Part shown: piece after piece, positions 35,185 to 45,884 of the stretch
Layout: every line of letters begins with the position of its first letter
Position numbering within the stretch: the first letter of the stretch is position 1
NCBI RefSeq assembly: GCF_050003625.1
Contig: NC_134398.1
Span: forward strand, 70,626,891 to 70,690,890
Source of the DNA: Haematobia irritans
Lineage: Eukaryota; Arthropoda; Insecta; Diptera; Muscidae
DNA: 64,000 bases
Direction: 5' to 3'
Translations under genes and position numbers: made by a program
Notes under the pieces: model-generated
What the model saw: only the letters and a program-made list of their open reading frames with translations
Databases searched by the model: none
What the model was told of the DNA's origin: nothing

Positions 35185-35388
35185 TGATTTAATATATACC
35201 ACGTATGGACTTACATACAATTTAGAAGATGGTGTTAGGAGGTTTTAATATACCTTGCCATCGGCAAGCGTTACCGCAACTTAGGTAATTCGATTGTGGA
35301 CGGCAGTGTTTAGAAGAAGTTTCTAAGCAATCCATGATGGAGGGTACATAAGCTTCGGCCTGGCCGAACTTACGGCCGTATACTTGTT

Positions 35389-36236
35389 ATATTCTCCACT
35401 GTTTTTTGTAATTTCCTTTGTTGGAATAGTTTGACTTACTCGTCCTACGTTCCGATTTGTTTTGACGAACCAAGAAAAAAAAATGTGCCCATAATGAGAA
35501 AATGATAAAGAAAACACAAAACACATGCTCTTTTTTTAATGTATTTTCTCTTGGTTTCGAATGAATGTTCTGTCCGAATACTCAGTTTAATATTCAAATT
35601 AAATAATATTTTGACATAAGCATATCCATGATACAATGATTGTAATGTAGCCTCTGTAGAACAAAAATAACAGCAAAAACATAAAAGCAGCTCATCATAA
35701 CGTCAAACTAAATGTCGGTAAAAAGTAAATAAACAAATACAAAAATGTTTGTTTTGATTTTGTGTTGCTCATGAGAAATGTTTTTTTGGAATAGAAAAAA
35801 ATTGACCATTTTCACCATTTACCCGCTTGTTACACAGACAACACTTTCGCATTTTCCGTTTCATTTCCGAATTTCAAATACAATTTAAATTTAAGACGTT
35901 AATTCCAACAACATAATTTAAAAATGTCAACAATATTTTTGACATTATGATGAGCCGTTCAAAGTCACCTGACGGAATAAGGCTACCTTATAATCATTGT
36001 ATCATGAGCATATCGAATTTTTGGTGAAGTGTTATAAACATGCCAAGCCCATAACCAAACCAAATGAACTTATAAAACGGTTTTCCGAAACAAGATACAA
36101 ACAGTTTCACAGAAATTGCTCTCTTTTGATTCTCTCGCTGTGTTATGTTGATATTTTTCGCCAACCCTCCCAGTTTCCATCTCTATTTCTTTCTCTATAC
36201 TCTCTCTCTCTCTCTCTGTCAGTCTCTGCATAAAAT
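35389..36236. other. AT-rich repeat-like DNA
   Basis: Contains text shared with 62880-63230 (TTGCTCTCTTTTGATTCTCTCGC; CCTCCCAGTTTCCATCTC) and a (TC)n tract at 36199-36218. No gene. Confidence 0.4.
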
Positions 36237-36244
36237 ATCACAAC

Positions 36245-36956
36245 CAGGGCTGTCAATTTTTCCGATTTATCGGCATTTTGACGATTTTTGATTAAACAAA
36301 TAGAAGTTTCTGATTTTTGACGATATTTACTCTGTTCGAAAATTTGCGAAAATCGAGCGAATTCCAAATCTGAACCGATTTCAATTAAATTTTGCTTACT
36401 TTAAGGGTGCTTCATTACCTTGTATTAAATTTGAAGACGATCGGTTAGTAAATATACTAAATATGACCCCATTTGTTGAAATCGGGCGATACATATATAT
36501 GGGGGCTATATCTAAATTTTATTCGATTATTTCCAAATTCAATAGAATAGATCGACTCAGCAGGTGATTCTGAGTCGGTCAGTATGTTTTATGGAGTCTT
36601 AAATCAATATTTCTGATAGGCACATTGTTTTACAAACTTATTATACTCCACTATGTGGGATGCATTTATTGTTTTTAATGTTTTGGAGCTGAAATTTAGA
36701 ATATGCAAATACTAGTTACTGGACGGCGTCCGTGTACTTGCTCAGAATGCGTAATACAAATATGTATTAATTATAATAAATGTAAACATGTAAAATTATA
36801 ATATAATGTGTTTTTATATGGAATTAATACGATTGTTTTGTTTTTAACCAAAACATAGTTTTTATTTTAATATTATTTAAATTCCCGATTTTTTGACGAT
36901 TTTTAAAACGCAAGTGCCAATTGACGATTTTTCTTAAAATTTTATTGGCAGCCCTG
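36245..36956. mobile_element. hAT-type non-autonomous element, perfect 8-bp target duplication
   Basis: Ends CAGGGCTGTCAA and (complement) CAGGGCTGCCAATAAAATTT are flanked by ATCACAAC on both sides (36237-36244 and 36957-36964). An 8-bp duplication is the hAT hallmark. The sub-terminal text ATTTTTGACGA / TCGTCAA is mirrored. A worn family B fragment (about 36366-36660, with TATATGGGGGCTATATC) lies inside. No transposase. Confidence 0.9.
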
Positions 36957-36964
36957 ATCACAAC

Positions 36965-37541
36965 ATATATAAGTTTACTCCAAATTTGTAAATTTATATT
37001 TGTTTATATTCACACACATTATTTTTCCAATCACTTCTAGATTTTGTACGTAATTTCCAGGTTATATGCAAAGACGACGTTAATAATAAAATAAATAAAA
37101 AAATAAAATAAAACTAATGCATATTGTAGTGTACTCGTAATATCTTCGAAATGAAAAATAATACTTTCCTGTGCCCATTAAACAAAAAGTATTGGTGATA
37201 ACCACAGCCACTAAATTGGAAATAATATTTTTTTTATTGAAACTTTCATTCCATAAATAATATATACAAAATTTTTCTGTCTCTGCGCCTTATAGACTTT
37301 TGTAGAGAATTTCTATTCGAGTTAGTTAAAAAACTGGGTATTACGTTTAATTTTAATGAAAACATAAAATGTATGTTTTAAATGTCGTAAAAATATATTT
37401 TTCCGCGAAAAATATTATTTTTACTTTTAGCGTAACATTCCCAAAAATATAGTATTGGAACGTTCGTTGTAGGAATTATATGCTTCTATGCAAACATTTT
37501 TTTTTAATATTTATTGATGTAAACATATTATGTTGTAACAT
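36965..37541. other. AT-rich DNA, family D text at the right
   Basis: No gene. The right part (about 37440-37541) and 38114-38260 appear to be two halves of one family D copy, split by the family E element. Confidence 0.4.
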
Positions 37542-38113
37542 CCCAGCAAAAAAAATTTGGAAGTTCTTCCAAAGGCACAACTTTAAAAGCACTTCCAGAA
37601 GATGCACTCCCAATGATGTTCTTTATTTTAACTACCCAGGAAGTTCTTTTAATTAAATTTTTTATAACTTGGTTTTTTCATACGTTTAATGGATAATTTT
37701 AACTTTTTTTGTTTCAAATAGGTTAAAAACATAATAAGAATTCATAAAATGGTACAAAACATTTAAATTTTGTCGAAAAAAATGCTAAATTCCATCCGAA
37801 AAAATTTTGAATTTTTGAAAATATTTGAAGTCAAAAGTTTCCGACAAGCATTAGAATCCATTAAAAATTATAAAAAATTATAAAAATTATTTATTTGACA
37901 AAATAACACAGAATTTTTTAATTTACATCCAAAACGAATTCGGATCACATCTAAAGAAGTGATGCAAATTCAGTGAAACGGCTGTTGAAATGGAGGACTT
38001 CCATCCTATGACAAGCCCGTGTTAAATTCATCGCTTCTGCGTCAATTTTGCACCACTTCCGGATCCAAAATGAACATTTTCATTACTTTTTTGGCGACGC
38101 TTTTTTTGCTGGG
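37542..38113. mobile_element. Family E short TIR element, complete
   Basis: The left end TCCCAGCAAAAAAAATTTGG mirrors the right end TTTTTTTGCTGGGA. The interior has AAAGGCACAACTTTAAAAGC and a conserved GC-richer block TGGAGGACTTCCATCCTATG...CACCACTTCCGGATCC near the right. About 572 bp, no gene. Other copies: 7487-7969, 44856-45515 and 62601-63945. Confidence 0.75.
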
Positions 38114-38454
38114 ATATTAACATATCTATTGCAACATAATGTACTAGTTTTCAAACACAATATTCTTGTACCTACACATATTGTGTTTAAAATTTTTGTT
38201 CCACACATATTTTTTTGTATCCAAACATATAAAAAACACACTCTTTCCTCCGTGTGGGCCCTTATATCAAACGTATGCACCACATCTAGTTTTGGGCACA
38301 GAAGAAAATAAAGAAGGACTATTTCGGTGTGTTACGATTATATTGCTCTCAGTAGCGACAATTGTATGTCCTTAATTTTTTAAATGCAAATATTAGAGAA
38401 TTTTATCTCTAAGATGAAAAGTCCTCAGATTTCATTGCGTTTAATTACCCCTTT
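38114..38454. repeat. Family D right half and flank
   Basis: CAACATAATGTACTAG...CAAACATATAAAAAACACACTC and TCCGTGTGG give the family D right end. The remainder shows no gene. Confidence 0.45.
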
Positions 38455-38669
38455 AAGTTAGGTTGCATTTAACAAAAAGGTGTTAGGTTAGTCCGAATGG
38501 TGTTCCACATTGTGGTGAAACCGCTAAAATAAACTTTGAAACACTCACAAATGTCAGTTAGAAGGGATAATACCCCGCTGAAAAACTTTTTGACTTTTGG
38601 CCGAAACTGGAATTGAACCCATGACCCTTTGTATGCAAGGCGGTAATGCTAACCGTTTCACTGCAATGA
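38455..38669 (-). mobile_element. SINE, degenerate copy
   Basis: On the reverse strand it keeps a B-box-like GGGTTCAATTCC and GCTAACG-type A-box remnants, CAGCGGGGTATTATCCC and GGAACACCATTCGG. It lacks most of the 3' part, having only a short GTTAGGTT tail. Clearly the same family as 24041-24385 but old. Confidence 0.75.
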
Positions 38670-39317
38670 CTCTCAACAAAATAATTGCACAAAATTTGTG
38701 GCAATTACAATCAACTCCAATTTAGAATAGGAAAAGATAAAATAAATTTTTCTAATCATGCAGTTTTTGTCGGTGTTTCTCTCAAATATCATACAGTTTG
38801 CGTCAGCATCATCCAGTTCTGTTATCTGCCGACTTTTCGAAACTAAGGGAAAATAGTATCTAGAACCTACTTTGTTTTTTTTTTTTATATATGCTTTCAA
38901 GAGTGGAGATATTGTGGTGACAAATATATAAAACCTAATTTCAAGACCAAACCAAATTTCATTAATTTCAAACCAAACCAAAATAAATACCGATACTGAA
39001 AATAGCTTGCCCGGTTCCAAAGATTTTGTCTCTACACTAATGATTTTGCTATTGATTCCGAGCCAAAGAAGAGCAGAATTGAGGTAAAAACGTTGTAACG
39101 GCAACAAAAATTTAAAAAAATAGAGAAAGTTTTCTTGAAAATAATATTTTTTGTGTACTTTAGTTAGGGGGAAAATTATACACAACTGAAGACTTACTAA
39201 ATTCGTGTGTTCCACAAAATAGTTCAGAATTTCTTATAATTTATAAATTTTTACCAATAATGCTCCCATCATTAAATTCATATGGTACTAAGGACATTTT
39301 TGGAATTTTGAACTCTA
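38670..39317. other. Repeat-derived non-coding DNA (family F/H text)
   Basis: The 180-aa reverse frame 38673-39215 has no domain. The text around 38995-39070 (GGTTCCAAAGATTTTGTC, TTGATTCCGAGCCAAAGAA) matches families F/H at 210-240 and 46440-46475. Confidence 0.45.
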
Positions 39318-40494
39318 TTTTTATACCCTCCACCACATCGAAATATTGCTCTAAGATCCCATAAAGTTTATATATTCTGGGTCGTGGTGAAATTCTGAGT
39401 CGATCTAAGCATGTCCGTCCGTCCGTCCGTCTGTTGAATATACGCTAACTTCCGAAACAAACAAGCTATCGACTTGAAACTTGGCATAATTAGTTGTCAT
39501 TGATGTAGGTCGGATGATATTGCAAATGGGCCATATCTGACCATTTTTACATATAGCCCCCATATAAACGGACCCCTAGATTTGGTTTGCGGAGACTCTT
39601 GGAGGAGCAAAATTTATTCGATCCGGTTGAACTTTGGTACGTGGTGTTAGTATATGGTCTCTAACAACCATGCAAAAATTTGTTCATTTCGGTCCATAAT
39701 TATATATAGCCCCCATATAAACCGATCCCCAGATTTGACCTCCGGAACCTCTTGGAGGATCAAAATTCATCCCATTCGGTTGAAGTTTGGTACATATCGC
39801 TAGTATGTGGCCGCTAAGAGCCATGCAATGGTTAGCATGCCCGCCTTGCATACGCAAGTTCGTGGTTTTGATTCCTGCTTCGACCGAACACCAAAAAGTT
39901 TTTCAGCGGTGGATTATTCCACCTCAGTAATGCTGGTGACATTTCTGAGGGTTTCAAAGCTTTTCTAAGTGGTTTCACTGCAGTGTGGAACGCCGTTCGG
40001 TCTCGGCTATAAAAAGCAGGTCCCTTGTCATTGAGCTTAACATGGAATCGGGCAGCACTCAGTGATAAGAGAGAAGTTCACCGATGTGGTATCACAATGG
40101 ACTGAATAGTCTAAGTGAGCCTGATACATCGAGCTGCCACCTAACCTAACCTATCGCCAAAAACCATCTACCAAATTTTTATTTCTATAGAAAATTTTGC
40201 CAAATTTTTATTTCTATAGAAAATTTTGTCAAAATTTTATTTCTACAGAAAATTTTGTCAAATTGAATTATATACGAATTTAATCGGCTTTTTTTTAATT
40301 ATACACCGTATGGACTAACTTACAATTTAGAAGACGGTGTTAAGAAGTTTTAAGATACCTTGCCAACGACAAGTTTTACCGCAACCCAAGCAATTCGATT
40401 GTAGATGACAGTCTTTAGTAGAAGTTTCTACGCAATCCAGGGTGGAGGGTACATAAGATTCGGCCTGGCAGACTTACGGCCGTATATACTTGTT
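39318..40494 (+). repeat. Family A repeat (forward) with a SINE inside
   Basis: The 5' end is TTTTTATACCCTCCACCACA, followed by CCGTCCGTCCGTCCGTC, about two 153-bp units, the minisatellite remnant (40170-40260) and the 3' end TACGGCCGTATATACTTGTT. The 3' hairpin is degraded (TTCGGCCTGGCAGAC). Interrupted at 39824-40152 by a SINE. Confidence 0.82.
39824..40152 (+). mobile_element. tRNA-derived SINE, forward copy
   Basis: Starts at GCCATGCAATGGTTAGCATG (A box GCAATGGTTAGC) with a partly changed B box (GGTTTTGATTCC). The body is nearly identical to 24041-24385 and the tail reads CCTAACCTAACCTA. The first few bases of the head are missing. It interrupts a family A repeat. Confidence 0.9.
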
Positions 40495-41020
40495 TTCCTT
40501 CAAACTTATACATTTTCTTTAACAATGGAAAAAAATAATTACGTCTAATAAATTTTCTTGAATTCGTCGAAAAATGTTTACTTATTTATGCGAACCCACC
40601 AGGAAGAAAACTTACGGTTAATTTTAGAAAATTTTGAACATTTTTAGAAAATTTTAACTAAACAGTATTACAAACATTGGCATCAAGCCGATGTCATTAA
40701 AATAAGTAAATATTTTTCGACAAATTCAAGAAAATTTATTAGACATAATTAAGTTTTTTCACGTGTTAAAGAAAAATTTCTAGTTTCAAGGAAAAAATTG
40801 GAGTTCAAAATTGCAGGGATGTCTTTAGTGACATACGAAGTTCATTATGAACGCATTTGTAGTAAAATTTGCAAATTTAAAGAAATACTGAACTATTTTT
40901 GGAAGACACGAATTTAGTTAATCTTTATGCTTCATTTGCGTATATAACAGGTTGGCTGATAAGTCCCCGGTCTGACACATAGATGGCGTCGCTAGTTTAA
41001 ATGCATATTATTTTTATATA

Positions 41021-41537
41021 CACTGAAAAAACAGTGAACCCACCAGGAAAGATAACTTTCGATTAATTTTAGAAAATTTTGAATTTTTTTAGAAAATTTT
41101 AACTAAACAGTATTACAAGCGCTGGCATCACTCCGATATGGTAAAAATAAGTAAATATTTTTCGACAAATTCAAGAAAATTTATTAGACATAACTAAGTT
41201 TTTGCACTTGTTAAAGAAAATTTTGTAGTTTTAAGAGAAATCTTGGAGTTCAAAATTGCAAGAATGTCTTTAGTGCCATACGAAGTTCATGATGGACACA
41301 TTTTTGGTAAAATTTACAAATTTAAGGAAATAATGAACTATTTTGTGAGAAATACGAAATTAGGAAACCTGTATGCTTTATTTTTGTATAATTTTTTCCT
41401 GTGTTTTAGTTCATTTAACTAACGTACGCAAAAAATTATTTGAGTAAAGTAAACTTTTTCCAAACATAATGATTCTATGAACTAATATAAAGTTAAATTG
41501 GCTTTAGTGAAATAGAGAGTTCACTTTTTTTTGAGTG
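41021..41537. mobile_element. Family G MITE, complete, inside mariner 5' UTR
   Basis: Ends CACTGAAAAAACAGTGAAC and (complement) CACTCAAAAAAAAGTGAAC are flanked by TA. Comparison with mariner copy 1 shows the empty site (TTATATAGTAGCAACC). No coding capacity. The TA duplication fits Tc1/mariner-type mobilisation. Confidence 0.88.
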
Positions 41538-41642
41538 TAGTACCAATCTTCAAATGATTCGTGTCAAAATTGGCGTCTGTAAGTCAATTAGTTTGTGGGA
41601 TAGAGTGTCTTTTGTGAAGCAACTTTTGTTATTGTGAAAAAA

Positions 41643-42650
41643 ATGGAAAAACGGAGTTTCGTGTTTAGATAAAATACTGTTTTCTGAAGGGAAAAAATAT
41701 GGTGGAAGCAAAGACTTGGCTTGATAATGAGTTTCCGGACTCTGCCCCAGGGAAATCAACAATAATTGATTGGTATGCAAAATTCAAGCGTGGTGAAATG
41801 AGCACAGAGGATGGTGAACGCCTGAAAGAGGTGGTTACCGACGAAAACATCAAAAAATCCACAAAATGATTTTAAATGACCGTGAAATGAAGTTGATCAA
41901 TATAGCAGAGGCCTTAAAGATATCAAAGGAACGTGTTGGTCATATCATTCATCAATATTTGGATATGCGGAAGCTCTGTGCAAAATGGGTGCCGCGCGAG
42001 CTCACATTTGACCAAACACAACAACGTGTTGATGATTCTGAGCGGTGTTTGCAGCTGTTAACTCGTAATATACCCGAGTTTTTCCGTCGATATGTGACAA
42101 TGGATGAAACATAGCTCCATCACTACACTCATGAGTCCAATCGACAGCGACCGGTGAACTGTCTCCGAAGCGCGGAAAGACTCAAAAGTCCGCTGGCAAA
42201 GTAATGGCCTCTGTTTTTTGGGATGCGCATGGAATAATTTTTATCGATTATCTTGAGAAGGGAAAAACCATCAGAGACTATTATATAGCGTCATTGGAGC
42301 GTTTGAAGGTCGAAATCGCGGCAAAACGGCCCCATAAGAAGAAGAAAAAAGTGTTGTTCCACCAAGACAACGCACCGTGCCACAAGTCATTGAGAACGAT
42401 GCAAAAAATTCATGAATTGGGCTTCGAATTTCTTCCCCACCCACCGTATTTTCCAGATCTGGTCCCAGCGACTTTTTCTTATTCTCAGACCTCAAAATAA
42501 TGCTCGCAGGGAAAAAATTTGGCTGCAATGAAGCGGTGATCGCCGAAACTGAGGCTTATTTTGAGGCAAAACCGAAGGAGTACTACCAAAATGGTATCAA
42601 AAAATTTGAAGGTTGTTATAATCGTTGTATCGCTCTTGAACTATGTTGAA
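41643..42650 (+). pseudogene. Mariner transposase, copy 2, disrupted
   Basis: The start ATG at 41643 is followed by a one-base loss giving an early stop (GTTTAGATAA). Readable parts: AKTWLDNEFPDSAPGKST, then from 41866 MILNDREMKLINIAEALKIS. The first-Asp motif MDET is followed by TAG where Trp is expected. Then comes a deletion of roughly 15 bases (within the expected RQSAEWTATG part), HQDNAPCHKSLRT (second Asp) and a changed third region (FPDLVPATF, frameshifted). Non-functional. Copy 2 differs from copy 1 in all of its lesions, so they decayed independently. Confidence 0.9.
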
Positions 42651-42721
42651 AAATAAAAACGCATTTTGACAAAAAATGTGTTTTTCTTTGTTAGACCGGG
42701 GACTTCTCAGCCAACCTGTTA

Positions 42722-42785
42722 AAAACGAATTTTGACAAAAAAAATGTGTTTTTCTTTGTTAGACTTTGGACTTATCAGCTGTTAT
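42722..42785 (+). repeat. Duplicated right end of a mariner
   Basis: Directly after the right TIR and TA comes a second, diverged copy of the last ~62 bp of the element: ACGAATTTTGACAAAAA...TTTCTTTGTTAGACTTTGG, then ACTTATCAGCTGTTA. It carries its own mutations (ACCGGGG to ACTTTGG). It could stem from abortive transposition or gap repair, or from an older mariner at the same site. Confidence 0.85.
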
Positions 42786-42969
42786 TTTTCTTCGGTTTTA
42801 GTAAATTTAAACTTTCTCCAAACATAATAATTCCATGAACTAAAATAGAGAGAGTTCACTTTTTTTGAGTGTGCGTTTGTAATACATGTTAATTAAAATT
42901 TACAAAAATTAATCTAAATTTTCACTATTTTTTGAGAGTATGTTAAGTTAAACTTGCATTGTATTTTAG

Positions 42970-43115
42970 GGACAATAACTTTTTGGCTCATGACAATATT
43001 ATTTTATTTTTTGGTGAAGATTCCGATAGTTATCGCTATATCGACATCAAAATACAAACAAGAAGAAGTACGTCGCATGTTCGTGGATGTGTTTGCTCTG
43101 TTAACTCACCGAAAA
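42970..43115 (+). CDS. Candidate internal exon of an unknown gene
   Basis: A pyrimidine-containing acceptor (TTGCATTGTATTTTAG) precedes the segment and a consensus donor GTAAGT follows it; the 146-bp stretch is open in two frames. Frame 1 reads TITFWLMTILFYFLVKIPIV then IAISTSKYKQEEVRRMFVDV and FALLTHRK, that is, a hydrophobic segment followed by a basic/amphipathic tail. Frame 2 reads DNNFLAHDNIILFFGEDSDS then YRYIDIKIQTRRSTSHVRGC. I recognise neither product. Base composition is less AT-biased than the flanks, and no repeat matches were seen. It could be a real host exon or chance; no neighbouring exon was found. Confidence 0.3.
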
Positions 43116-44855
43116 GTAAGTTCGTTAAATTTGGGGCTACATATTTATATCTGAATCATGGAACTAGTTGAGCTCTAAACAATTAAAAATTGAAGTTGAC
43201 AACCAAACAATAAACCTCCTATTGACCAGCTTTTACCCCAATGTGTCAAGTTGATCGAACAGGTACAAAAATCATTTTCATACGCATGAGAAAACTAAAA
43301 ATAATCCTAAACACTGGACAGACAGTCAGCCCGAAGCAAAACAAAAAATCCCCAAAACAAAAACATACACGCACACCGTACAACAAACGTGTTTGAAAGA
43401 CAGACACAGCAGACAGACAGGCAGATCGGCCGACAGATGGGTGCTATGCAATGGGCAGACGCAACGGGCGTATGCAACAATACCTCTCTCTTACCACACC
43501 AGTCAGCATCGTGTACATCATCTACACATCTTTCGCTGGTGAGATTTGTATTTCTGAGGTTCAGGAGTCGGTTTGGTGCTGGTAACAGCATTATGCGAAA
43601 TGAATCACAGGCGAAAATTAATTTCGTTTGGAGTGGAGGGCGTAAACAATGGCTCCTCATTTGCTTTACTGCTGCCGTTAGTCCGTCCACTAGTACCTGT
43701 TATAGCTTGGGGTTTGGGTGACAAGTGCATGGACTAAATAGAGAATTCGTGGCCTATTCATTGAGTATCACATTTGCGCCATCTATCGACGAGTAGTGGA
43801 AATGCTATACAATACAAGTTATGCAGGTTAGTTAGTTACGTAGATGCGTTGAATTTTCAAATGTCCAAAGTTCGTTACACACACCACACAGTCGTTATGT
43901 GATGCCGTTAACAAGAGTATGGAGAATAGATAACGTCTTCTATGAATTTCACCAAATTCTGTGGTGTGTTAATGAATTGGCCCGCGTGGTAGAAAAAGGC
44001 ATGGCAAATATAAGGTGGACTGTATGTGCGTGTGTGTGTGTTCTAGTCTACATTGTTCCTATGGTTCATCTGCCCATAGAAATCTATAATGTATCCTTAC
44101 AGTGATGGTTTAGTAATTAGAACACGCAAAAGATAGAAACGCAGTTTTCTAATCCATTTCTCTTAGCCTAAACGAGTTTGGAACAATCCGGTCTGCCTAT
44201 GGGATGAGTGGATTAGATTTAAGCTCGTTTAGCGTTTGATTTATGCAGATGGATGTATGCGCCGTCATTTAACATTTCATATTTATTGCTTCAATACATT
44301 CCAATATCCTGTCTTTGTCCATGGCAACATAAGAATGAAATCTGATCACTAAATGGCATCTAACAATGTTAAAAATTGTAACAATGTCATTTCAGTTATT
44401 AAATCAAAAAATGTATAAAATTTAAATGAAATACTTAAAGCTATATTGCCAATTGGTTTGCATTTGCCTTATTTTAAGCTAGATTTATAAAAAAACAAAT
44501 AAATAGAAATGTCGTATCCGCGCGGTTCTTTCGATGAACACGTTAATTGTTTTGGAAAAATATATTTATTATTTTTTAAAATTAAAACAAAAATCAATCA
44601 CAAGACTTAATGAAATCAATTTTGTTATTCAACAATGAAATTTTTTATTAATATTGTATCAATGAATGAAGCCGGCCCATTTTTATCAGTAGCGGATGGC
44701 ACAAAAGTTTTCCATAGGTGGCCCAGGCTTGACGGCTGAGCCGATGCAAATTTGTTTATTGGCCGCCAATCAATTATTCGCTAAAAATCAAATGAAAAAT
44801 ATCCGAACCGTTTTGAGACTATTAGCACAATAAATCTTGCAATCAAATTTACTTT
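43116..44855. other. Single-copy-looking DNA, GC-richer at 43290-44280
   Basis: No repeat family recognised. CAGACAGACAGGCAGA-type short tracts occur near 43400. Overlapping open frames on both strands (43307-43721) show no domain. Non-coding conserved, UTR or intron sequence is possible. 44390-44855 is AT-rich. Confidence 0.35.
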
Positions 44856-45515
44856 CCAGCAAAAAAAACTTGAAAGTTGCTCCAAAACCCTTTCTTTTTA
44901 AGAGCATCCAAGGATCCTCCATCAAGTTTTTTCCACTTCCGATTAAGTTTGGACCAGTCTTAGAAAATATGCTTTGGCTGTTTAAAGTCAAAGAAAATGA
45001 AATGTCGCAAAAAAGAAAAAAATCTCTAAAACATTAAAATAAAAACAATGAATATAAAATTTTAAATTTTACCCTATCGTTGACTTTTTCACCTCCATGG
45101 AAGTTCTTTTGAAAAGATTTTGCAAATTACGAACATTTTTAATTTTTGTCTGATAATAAGATTTTAAAAGTTTAATAAAAAAATATTGAAAAAAATAAAA
45201 AGCGAAATTGGTGAAACAAGTTTTTGTTCTTAGTTCTATAAAAAAATGCTAAATTCATTCTAGAAAAATGAAAGAATTTTTAATGAATTTGTAGTCAGAC
45301 GTTTCAGATAAGTGTTAGAATGCATTATAACTCAAAAAAAATTATAAAAATTATTTATTTGGCAAAATATTTAAAAATGTGTTACTTGACATCAAAAAAA
45401 CTGAATTCGAATCGCACCTAAAGTAGTGATGCAAATTCAGGACAAAGCTGTTGAAATGGTCGACATCCGTCCTATGACAAGTCCATGCCAATTTTGCCCT
45501 ACTTCCAGATGCAAA
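44856..45515. mobile_element. Family E short element, degenerate
   Basis: CCAGCAAAAAAAACTTGAAAG at the left; at the right GAAATGGTCGACATCCGTCC and CCTACTTCCAGATGCAAA. The right TIR is lost. The interior is collinear with 37542-38113 apart from an insertion-like stretch at 44890-45080. Confidence 0.65.
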
Positions 45516-45884
45516 GATAGGATTCAATTTGGGTGTTATAGGCTAATTTCTTATAGAAATTAGATACAGCGCTGATTTCTGTGGGCGATGTCCCGATTTA
45601 GAGCAGCTTCTGCATAGTGCTGATATAATTGCTCATTTTAATAGAAATATTGCTCAGAAGTGATATATAATCTTGAGTATAGCATTGTTGGCGTGAAGGA
45701 AAACAGCACTACCTTTCATGCATCTATACTGCATGAATTGGTTGCAATAACGTAAACGAATGATCCTAAACTAGTTTGTCTACTTGTTTACGTTATTGCC
45801 ATCGATTCATGCAGTGTGGATGCACTGCCTACTTTATTGTATACCAAAAAGCGCAACTAAACTCTCACTGCTGGGTTTGAACTA
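45516..45884. other. Unassigned non-coding sequence
   Basis: Contains a mirrored pair TGCATGAATTGGTTGCAATAAC (about 45730) and GTTATTGCCATCGATTCATGC (about 45790), a probable small hairpin. No gene. Confidence 0.4.

Larger units (their letters stand above)
31789..35388 (+). repeat. Family A repeat (forward), split by a family C element
   Basis: The 5' end is TTTTTATACCCTCCATCATAGG, followed by CCGTCCGTCCGTCCGTC. Six 153-bp units follow (CAGATTTGGCTTG at 153-bp steps from 31971 to 32583, then 151), then the 29-30 bp minisatellite (32910-33390). Element C interrupts at about 33432. The A sequence resumes at 35185 and ends with hairpin TTCGGCC-T-GGCCGAA and TACGGCCGTATACTTGTT. Comparison with 19731-21661 shows the uninterrupted state, so the order of insertion is clear. 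Confidence 0.88.
40947..42719 (+). mobile_element. Himar1-type mariner, decayed copy 2
   Basis: TIRs ACAGGTTGGCTGATAAGTCC and its complement at the right, with TA at 40945-40946 and 42720-42721. Total 1773 bp; removing the nested 517-bp family G MITE and its extra TA leaves about 1254 bp, close to the usual 1.29 kb. It carries a broken transposase and inserted in a family G element. Confidence 0.93.
40538..42870. mobile_element. Family G MITE hosting a mariner
   Basis: Left part 40538-40946 and right part 42786-42870 (ending TTCACTTTTTTTGAGTGT) match the two halves of the complete family G copy at 41021-41537. Near the left, TAATAAATTTTCTTGAATTC (40548) is mirrored at 40720-40745, giving an internal foldback. 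A Himar1-type mariner and a leftover mariner end separate the halves. Confidence 0.7.

Noticed and set aside
38673..39215. 180-aa reverse frame
   Set aside because: Covers dispersed repeat text shared with other non-coding copies; no motif.
42970..43115. Opsin-like or other class A receptor exon
   Set aside because: The IPIVIAISTSKYK stretch faintly recalls the seventh helix and tail of such receptors, but the NPxxY motif and retinal-binding lysine position do not fit.
43360..43440. Further family A/B GTCC tract
   Set aside because: CAGACAGACAGGCAG is present, but the conserved flanking module of the families is absent.
43307..43721. Overlapping 127-aa and 110-aa frames on opposite strands
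   Set aside because: Neither shows a domain or codon bias; part is made of CAGACAGA-type tracts.
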